Positions 32,996 through 38,300 of a stretch of DNA of 38,300 nt are shown piece by piece. The translations under genes and the position numbers were made by a program. How positions within the stretch are numbered: the stretch's first letter is position 1; every line of letters starts with the position of its first letter. The notes below the pieces were generated by a model that searched no databases, was not told where the DNA came from, and saw only the letters and a program-made list of their open reading frames with translations. The DNA is from an uncultured Pelagibacteraceae bacterium (GTDB lineage: Bacteria; Pseudomonadota; Alphaproteobacteria; Pelagibacterales; Pelagibacteraceae). The DNA lies in NCBI GenBank assembly GCA_902532195.1, contig CACAHE010000009.1, forward strand, positions 1-38,300, in the 5' to 3' direction.

Positions 32996-34748
32996 TCTTT
33001 TTTTTAAAAAATTTTTTCTTAAAATTTTTTCTTTTTGAAGGTTTTCTAACTTTTATTTTTTGATTTTGATTAATCTCTATTTTCTTTAAAATTGATAATT
33101 CTTCAATTTGTTCTATAACTTTGTTTGTTTTTGATAGAAACTGTATTTTATAATCTGAAAAACTCAAAAGTTTATCTGATTCTATAATTATATTAATTTT
33201 ATTTTTCTTTTTAAAATAGTTTATATCTTTTAAATAATTTTCTTCTATGAAGTCACTTATTTTTTGGTTTAAAGAAATTTTAATAGTTTTAGATTTATTC
33301 TCAATCGATTTTAATTCAGCTAATTTTAATATTTTTAAAGCAAAAGATTCATTAGATAAATTAATTTTCCATTTTACATTACTTTCCCTTAATCTTTGTC
33401 GAGACATCTCCAGGAGGCCAAAATTGCTAATTCTTCCAATCTGAATTCTTGCTCTGTCTAATCGACATTTATCTTTTAATTTTCTCTCTACCTGTCTTCT
33501 ATTCCCATAATTTAACATATCTATAAAATCAATTATTATTAGTCCAGACAGATCTCGTATTTTAATTTGTCTTGCAATTTCTTCAGCAGCTTCCAAATTT
33601 GTATCATAAGCAGTGCTTTCAACATTTTTTTGTTTTATTGATTTACCAGAGTTAACATCTATTGAAACAAGTGCCTCAGTAGGGTTTATTACTAAATATC
33701 CACCAGATTTTAATTTAACTTCTGTCTCAAAAATTTCATAAAGCTTAGGTTCAATTTTTTCTTTAACAAAAAGAGGTATTTTATCCCTATATTTTTTAAT
33801 TTTTTTTGTATAATTGGGCATCAACATTTTCATATAATTTTTTGTTCTTTGATAAGCGTCAGAGCCTTCAATTATGATATTTTGAGTTTCATCGTCGTAC
33901 ATATCTCTTATTGCTCTTTTAATTACATCGCTTTCTTGGTGAACTATAGAAGGTGCCATTGAATTCATTGCCTTATCTTTAATTGCATCCCATACTTTAC
34001 TTAGATTTTTTAAATCATTTTCAATTTCATTTTTTGTTTTATTCGAACCTGCGGTTCTTACAATAATTCCCATTTGTTTTGGAATTTCAATTTCATTTAA
34101 AATATTTCTTATTTTTTTTCTATCCGAAGGGTTAAATATCTTTCTTGAAATTCCACCACCTTTTGCAGTGTTTGGCATTAAAACGATATATTTTCCAGCA
34201 ATAGATATAAAAGTAGTTAAAGCTGCACCCTTGAGACCTCTTTCATCTTTTAAAACTTGAACCAGAATCACTTGATTGGGCTTAATAACTTCTTGAATTT
34301 TATATCTTTTAGATTTGACTTTATTATTATTATATAATTTATTTTCAAAATTATTTTCTTGATTAGGTTTATTAATTGGATCTTGATTAATAATTTCATC
34401 AGAATTATTATTTAAAATATTTTCCTCATTTTTTTCACTTTCTTTAAGAAGTTCTTCTCTTACTTTTTCTTCTTCTTCTTTTATTATTTCCAAATCACTT
34501 TTAGGAATTTGATAATAATCTGATTGAATATCGTTAAATGGCAAAAAACCATGACGATCTCTGCCAAAATCTACAAAGGCTGCTTGTAAAGATGGTTCTA
34601 TTCTACTTACTTTTCCTAAATAAATGTTATTCTTAATTAAAGTATTATTTATACTTTCGTATTCGTAATCCTCAATATTGTCATTTGATTTAAGTACAAC
34701 TCTAGTCTCGCTTGGATGCGATGCATCGATGTATAAATTCTTTGCCAT
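32988..34748 (-). CDS. rne: ribonuclease E/G family endoribonuclease
   Basis: 586 residues. The S1 domain begins [30 protein letters not shown] (41-70) and is split by a polar, acidic/Asn-rich insert at about 84-150. The catalytic DNase I-like region has VSIDVNSG (D364) and IIIDFIDM (D407, D410). After [11 protein letters not shown] (444-454) the sequence passes directly to a degenerate segment ending [12 protein letters not shown]. The C-P-x-C-x-G-T-G zinc-link of E. coli RNase E is missing, and the only cysteine in that area is in KDKCRLDR. A short Lys-rich tail ends the protein, with no long degradosome scaffold. It probably initiates mRNA decay and rRNA processing. RNase G is the alternative name. 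Confidence 0.93.
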   Translation of the reverse strand: MAKNLYIDASHPSETRVVLKSNDNIEDYEYESINNTLIKNNIYLGKVSRIEPSLQAAFVDFGRDRHGFLPFNDIQSDYYQIPKSDLEIIKEEEEKVREELLKESEKNEENILNNNSDEIINQDPINKPNQENNFENKLYNNNKVKSKRYKIQEVIKPNQVILVQVLKDERGLKGAALTTFISIAGKYIVLMPNTAKGGGISRKIFNPSDRKKIRNILNEIEIPKQMGIIVRTAGSNKTKNEIENDLKNLSKVWDAIKDKAMNSMAPSIVHQESDVIKRAIRDMYDDETQNIIIEGSDAYQRTKNYMKMLMPNYTKKIKKYRDKIPLFVKEKIEPKLYEIFETEVKLKSGGYLVINPTEALVSIDVNSGKSIKQKNVESTAYDTNLEAAEEIARQIKIRDLSGLIIIDFIDMLNYGNRRQVERKLKDKCRLDRARIQIGRISNFGLLEMSRQRLRESNVKWKINLSNESFALKILKLAELKSIENKSKTIKISLNQKISDFIEENYLKDINYFKKKNKINIIIESDKLLSFSDYKIQFLSKTNKVIEQIEELSILKKIEINQNQKIKVRKPSKRKNFKKKFFKKKIK

Positions 34749-34832
34749 AGTGTTTGATTAATATTTTTCATTGTTTTATTTATAAATTCTGTGCCTTAAC
34801 ATTAACAAATTCATAAGCTAATTAATACTAAA

Positions 34833-37172
34833 ATGAGCAAGTTAATAAAAAATATTTTATTACTAACAACCTCTGCTATTTTGATAATATTTTTCTCAAT
34901 TATTGCTATACTTTGGACATATTCAAATACTTTACCTGACTACAAATTCTTAAAAAAATATAAACCTCCTGTTTCAAGCAAGCTATATTCTGGAGCTGGA
35001 GAATTAGTAAGCGATTTTTCATCTGAAAAAAGGATATTTGTTCCCTATAACGCTATTCCCAAGAAAGTAATATATTCTTTTTTATCAGCCGAAGATAAAA
35101 ACTTTTTTTCTCACCCCGGTGTTGATGCAAAAGGCATTATTAGGGCGATAATAAATAATATTTCCAATGTAATTAATTCCAAAAGATTAGAAGGAGCTTC
35201 AACAATTACACAACAAGTAGCAAAAAATTTTTTATTAAGTAACGAAGTAAGCATCAATAGAAAAATAAAAGAAGCTATTTTAGCTTTTAGAATAGAAAGA
35301 GCACTATCAAAAGAAAGAATTTTAGAATTATACCTTAATCAAATTTATCTAGGAGAAGGAGCATATGGTATAGCCTCTGCAAGCCTAGCCTACTTTGATA
35401 AACCAATTAGTAAATTGAATTATCAGGAGGCTTCTTTGCTAGCAGCCCTTCCTAAAGCACCAAGTAGGTATAATCCATTCAAAAATATTGAATTAGCAAA
35501 GTATAGAAGAAATTTAGTTATTCAAAATATGTATGAAAATTCTTTTATAGACACAAATACTTATAATGAAATAATTAACAGTGAAATAAAATTAAATAAA
35601 AGAAAAAAGATATATTTAGAAGATTCAAGATATTATGTGGAGGATGTAAGAAAAGCCATAGTTGAGAAATATGGATTTGATAAAGTATATAAACAAGGGT
35701 TTAATATAAAATCTCCACTAAATTTAAAATTACAATCAATTGCTACTCAATCTTTAAGACAGGGATTAATTGATTATGATAGAAGAAAAGGATGGAGAGG
35801 ACCTATAACAAATATTAAAAATAACTCAAATTGGATTAGTGAATTAAAAAAATATAAATTAGAGAGATCAATAGGATGGGATTTAGCAATAATAAAAAAA
35901 ATAAATGAGTCTTCAATTGAGATAGAAAATGATCAGGGCATTAAAGGATATATAGAATTTGAAGAAATAAAATGGATTAAAGATCCTAAAAATATTTTTA
36001 AAATTGGAGACATTATTTATGTAAAAAAAATTAAGAATAATGAATTTAGTTTACAGCAACTTCCAAAAGCTAATGGAGGTATTGTTGTAATGGACCCTTA
36101 TACTGGAAGAGTTTTAGCAATGTCAGGTGGGTTTAGTTTTAAAAAAAGTGAATTTAATAGGGCAACCCAAGCATTAAGACAGCCTGGATCCGCTTTTAAA
36201 CCATTTATTTATGCGTTAGCATTAGAGAACAATTATACACCATCAACTTTAATTCTTGATGCTCCAATAGTATTGGATCAAGGGCAAGATTTAAAATTGT
36301 GGAAACCAGAAAATTATGGAAAAAAATTTTATGGTCCATCTACACTTCGAATGGGAATAGAAAAATCTAGAAATTTAATGACAGTTAGAATTGCGCAGGA
36401 TTTAGGAGTTAAGAAAATTACTGATTTTTCAAAAAGGCTAAATATTTATGATAATCCAGACGAACTTATGTCAATATCACTTGGATCAGCTGAAACAACA
36501 TTACTAAAGCTTACCTCAGCTTATTGTTCATTTATTAATGGTGGAAAATTAGTTGAACCAATTTTTGTAGATAGAATCCAAAATAGTACAGGTATTACAA
36601 TTTTTAACTCTGAAAAAAGAGAATGTATTAAATGTAATGATATTTCTTATTACAGTGAAAATATTCCAAAAATTACAGATAATTTTTCACAAATATTTTC
36701 AGAAGAAACTGCATATCAAATTACTTCAATGCTTGAAGGTGCAGTAAAAAGAGGAACGGGAAAAAAATTGAGAGATTTAAATTTAGATTTGGCAGGCAAA
36801 ACAGGTACAACAAACAAGAACACAGATGCTTGGTTTATTGGCTTTACATCAAATATAGTAATTGGAGTATATATTGGCTTTGATGAACCAAAAAGCCTTG
36901 GAAAATTTGAAACTGGAGCAAAAACAGCCTTACCAGTATTTAAATCGTTTGTTGAAAATACAGTCACAAAGGACAATGCGAGACCATTTAAAGTTGCAAA
37001 AAATATAAGAATGATGGTTATAGACCCAATTACAGGCAAAAGAGCTAATTTTATATCAAAAAAAACAATAATTGAAGCTTATAAAAAAAATAAAATTGAA
37101 AATAATAATTTAAACGTTAAAGATGATTTGTACTTAAAAATAAATAAAAACAATATTTTAAAATTTTATTAA
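34833..37172 (+). CDS. mrcA: penicillin-binding protein 1A, bifunctional
   Basis: 779-residue peptidoglycan polymerase and cross-linker. N-terminal anchor helix at about 7-29. The GT51 glycosyltransferase domain has the catalytic E87 in SAEDKNFFSHPG, EGASTITQQVAKN (120-132) and LNQIYLGEGAYGI. The transpeptidase domain has S453-x-x-K456 (GSAFK), S512-R-N514 and K656-T-G-T. An OB-like region of about 320-410 lies between, as usual in PBP1A. It diverges from rne over 84 bp. Its stop overlaps the prfB ATG by one base (TAATG). The amiC gene that often sits between rne and mrcA in alphaproteobacteria is absent. Confidence 0.95.
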   Translation: MSKLIKNILLLTTSAILIIFFSIIAILWTYSNTLPDYKFLKKYKPPVSSKLYSGAGELVSDFSSEKRIFVPYNAIPKKVIYSFLSAEDKNFFSHPGVDAKGIIRAIINNISNVINSKRLEGASTITQQVAKNFLLSNEVSINRKIKEAILAFRIERALSKERILELYLNQIYLGEGAYGIASASLAYFDKPISKLNYQEASLLAALPKAPSRYNPFKNIELAKYRRNLVIQNMYENSFIDTNTYNEIINSEIKLNKRKKIYLEDSRYYVEDVRKAIVEKYGFDKVYKQGFNIKSPLNLKLQSIATQSLRQGLIDYDRRKGWRGPITNIKNNSNWISELKKYKLERSIGWDLAIIKKINESSIEIENDQGIKGYIEFEEIKWIKDPKNIFKIGDIIYVKKIKNNEFSLQQLPKANGGIVVMDPYTGRVLAMSGGFSFKKSEFNRATQALRQPGSAFKPFIYALALENNYTPSTLILDAPIVLDQGQDLKLWKPENYGKKFYGPSTLRMGIEKSRNLMTVRIAQDLGVKKITDFSKRLNIYDNPDELMSISLGSAETTLLKLTSAYCSFINGGKLVEPIFVDRIQNSTGITIFNSEKRECIKCNDISYYSENIPKITDNFSQIFSEETAYQITSMLEGAVKRGTGKKLRDLNLDLAGKTGTTNKNTDAWFIGFTSNIVIGVYIGFDEPKSLGKFETGAKTALPVFKSFVENTVTKDNARPFKVAKNIRMMVIDPITGKRANFISKKTIIEAYKKNKIENNNLNVKDDLYLKINKNNILKFY

Positions 37173-38270
37173 TGGAAAAAGATATAACAACATATAAGTT
37201 AGAGATTGAGAAGATTAATCAAAGAATCAAGGAGTATCTTTGAAAAAAATAATACTTATTCAAAGTTAGAAAAAATTAACTTACAAATTCTCGAACCAAA
37301 TTTTTGGAAAAACAAAAATAAAGCCGAACAAATCCTTAAAGAAAAAAAAATATTTGAGAATCTAATAAATTCTTACGAATCATCAATTAAAGATTGCAAA
37401 GATTATATTGAATTATACAATTTAGCATATGAAGAGAACAATAAAGTAATTATTAATGACACTTTAAATAACTTTAAAAAACTTATTAATTTTGTCAAAA
37501 AAAATGAAATTAGATGTTTTTTATCAAATGAAACTGATAGTTTAAATGCTTATCTAGAGATTCATGCGGGGGCCGGTGGTACAGAAAGTCAAGATTGGGC
37601 TGAAATGTTAAGAAGAATGTATATGAAATGGTCCTCAAGTAAAAATTACAAAACCCAATTAATTAGTGAACATAAAGGTGATGAAGCTGGAATTAAATCT
37701 TCAATAATTAAAATTGAAGGAGAATATGTTTTTGGATATCTTAAATCAGAATCTGGAATTCATAGATTGGTTAGAATTTCACCATTTGACTCAGGTGCAA
37801 GAAGGCACACTAGTTTTGCAAGTATTTGGGTTTACCCAGTTGTAGATGAAAGTATAAACATTGAAATTATTGAAAAAGATTTAAGAATTGACACTTATAG
37901 ATCTAGCGGAGCAGGCGGCCAACATGTAAACACAACAGATAGCGCTGTAAGAATAACACATATTCCAACAAAAATTGTTGTTCAATGTCAAAATGAAAGA
38001 TCACAACATAAAAATAAAGAGACATGTATGAATATGCTTAGGGCAAGATTATATGAGCATGAATTAAAAAAAAAGGAACAAGAAAACAAAAATTCTGAAA
38101 TTAATAAGACTGACATAGGATGGGGGCACCAGATAAGGTCATATGTTTTACACCCCTACAAATTAGTTAAAGATAATAGAACTAATGTGGAAAATACAAG
38201 TCCTGAAAAGGTACTAGATGGACAAATTGATGAATTTTTAGAAAGCTCATTATTTAAAATATATGATTAA
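37172..38270 (+). CDS. prfB: peptide chain release factor 2, made by programmed +1 frameshift
   Basis: Terminates translation at UGA/UAA. The true start is the ATG at 37172. The zero frame encodes 23 residues (MEKDITTYKLEIEKINQRIK, E, Y, L) and meets TGA at 37241-37243. The +1 frame from GAA at 37242 supplies 342 more, for 365 in total, the length of E. coli RF2. The joined N-terminus aligns with RF2, whereas the uninterrupted frame opened by a TTG at 37206 does not. SPF (about 203-205) recognises the stop codon and GGQ (about 248-250, GAGGQHVNTTDSAV) triggers hydrolysis. Scarce RF2 favours frameshifting, giving autoregulation. Confidence 0.95.
37229..37243 (+). promoter_or_regulatory. prfB +1 frameshift signal
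   Basis: AAGGAG (37229-37234), TAT, CTT (37238-37240), TGA (37241-37243). This has the same elements and spacing as the E. coli prfB signal, where a Shine-Dalgarno-like hexamer sits three bases before CTT TGA. The ribosome slips from CTT to TTT (37239-37241) and continues at GAA. The base after the stop is A here, C in E. coli. Confidence 0.93.
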
Positions 38271-38300
38271 AAAAATTACATTTTCTTTATTTACACTAAT
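38263..38300 (+). CDS. start of a further gene, possibly exported (partial)
   Basis: An ATG at 38263 opens a frame that stays open to the window end: MIKKITFSLFTL. The basic-then-hydrophobic pattern resembles the start of a signal peptide. It overlaps the prfB end by eight bases, like other junctions in this window. Too short to identify, and the frame could close just outside. Confidence 0.4.
   Translation, partial: MIKKITFSLFTL

Noticed and set aside
34749..34832. 84-bp rne/mrcA gap as an RNase E autoregulatory leader
   Set aside because: No stable hairpin visible; the E. coli rne leader is over 300 bases, which cannot fit here.
37206..37241. TTG start of prfB without a frameshift
   Set aside because: Its N-terminus does not match RF2, whereas the frame-joined product does and the frameshift signal is complete.
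1..38300. CRISPR arrays, insertion sequences, prophage or toxin-antitoxin modules
   Set aside because: No direct-repeat series, transposase or phage-like frame was seen; every sizeable open frame is accounted for by a housekeeping or conserved family, or is a shadow of one.

Overview
The window looks like a piece of chromosome from a streamlined, very AT-rich alphaproteobacterium, most likely a marine SAR11-like (Pelagibacterales) organism. Evidence: low GC by eye; Lys/Asn/Ile-rich proteins; alphaproteobacterial gene order (rpsF-rpsR-rplI-dnaB, lptF-lptG-lptD-surA-pdxA-rsmA, NDUFA12-DUF2155-accC/accB/aroQ, mrcA-prfB); and alphaproteobacterial marker families (NDUFA12, DUF2155, DUF2066). The lineage is inferred; there is no rRNA in the window. 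My gene calls leave about 0.6 kb (under 2%) non-coding. The largest gap is 112 bp, so no stretch over 300 bp lacks a gene. I see no tRNA, rRNA, CRISPR array, insertion sequence or prophage gene.

Layout, left to right. 1-11147 (minus): ribosomal proteins S6, S18, L9, DnaB helicase, an RND/MMPL exporter, CvpA, PurF, a DUF255 thioredoxin-like protein, an EamA permease and an MFS permease cut by the window edge. 11231-13820 (plus): fabD, fabG, acpP, gmk. 13812-21108 (minus): lptF, lptG, lptD, surA, pdxA, rsmA, tightly overlapped. 21167-23033 (plus): pepA, ndk. 23023-24613 (minus): purM, purN. 24625-28146 (plus): DUF2066 protein, hda-like gene, aspS. 28149-28982 (minus): a free-standing TSCPD protein that resembles the C-terminal part of B12-dependent ribonucleotide reductase. 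29095-29848 (plus): NDUFA12 and DUF2155. 29845-31983 (minus): aroQ, accB, accC. 31984-32995: thiS-thiG (plus) after a 17-bp divergent gap. 32988-34748 (minus): RNase E/G. 34833-38300 (plus): PBP1A, release factor 2 read through a +1 frameshift, and the start of one more gene.

Together the genes serve core growth: outer-membrane LPS export and protein folding (lptDFG, surA), fatty-acid initiation (acc, fabD, fabG, acpP), purines (purF, purM, purN, gmk, ndk), replication and its control (dnaB, hda), translation (S6, S18, L9, aspS, prfB, rsmA), cell wall (PBP1A), RNA turnover (rne) and thiamine/B6 cofactors. There is no obvious accessory island.

The points most worth a second look are: the solo NrdJ-like TSCPD gene with paired ATTGTA sites upstream; the prfB frameshift site; the absence of fabF, mltG, alr, radA and amiC from their usual neighbourhoods; an RNase E without the zinc-link cysteines; a divergent PdxA; and gene ends so tightly packed that all five convergent pairs overlap or nearly touch.
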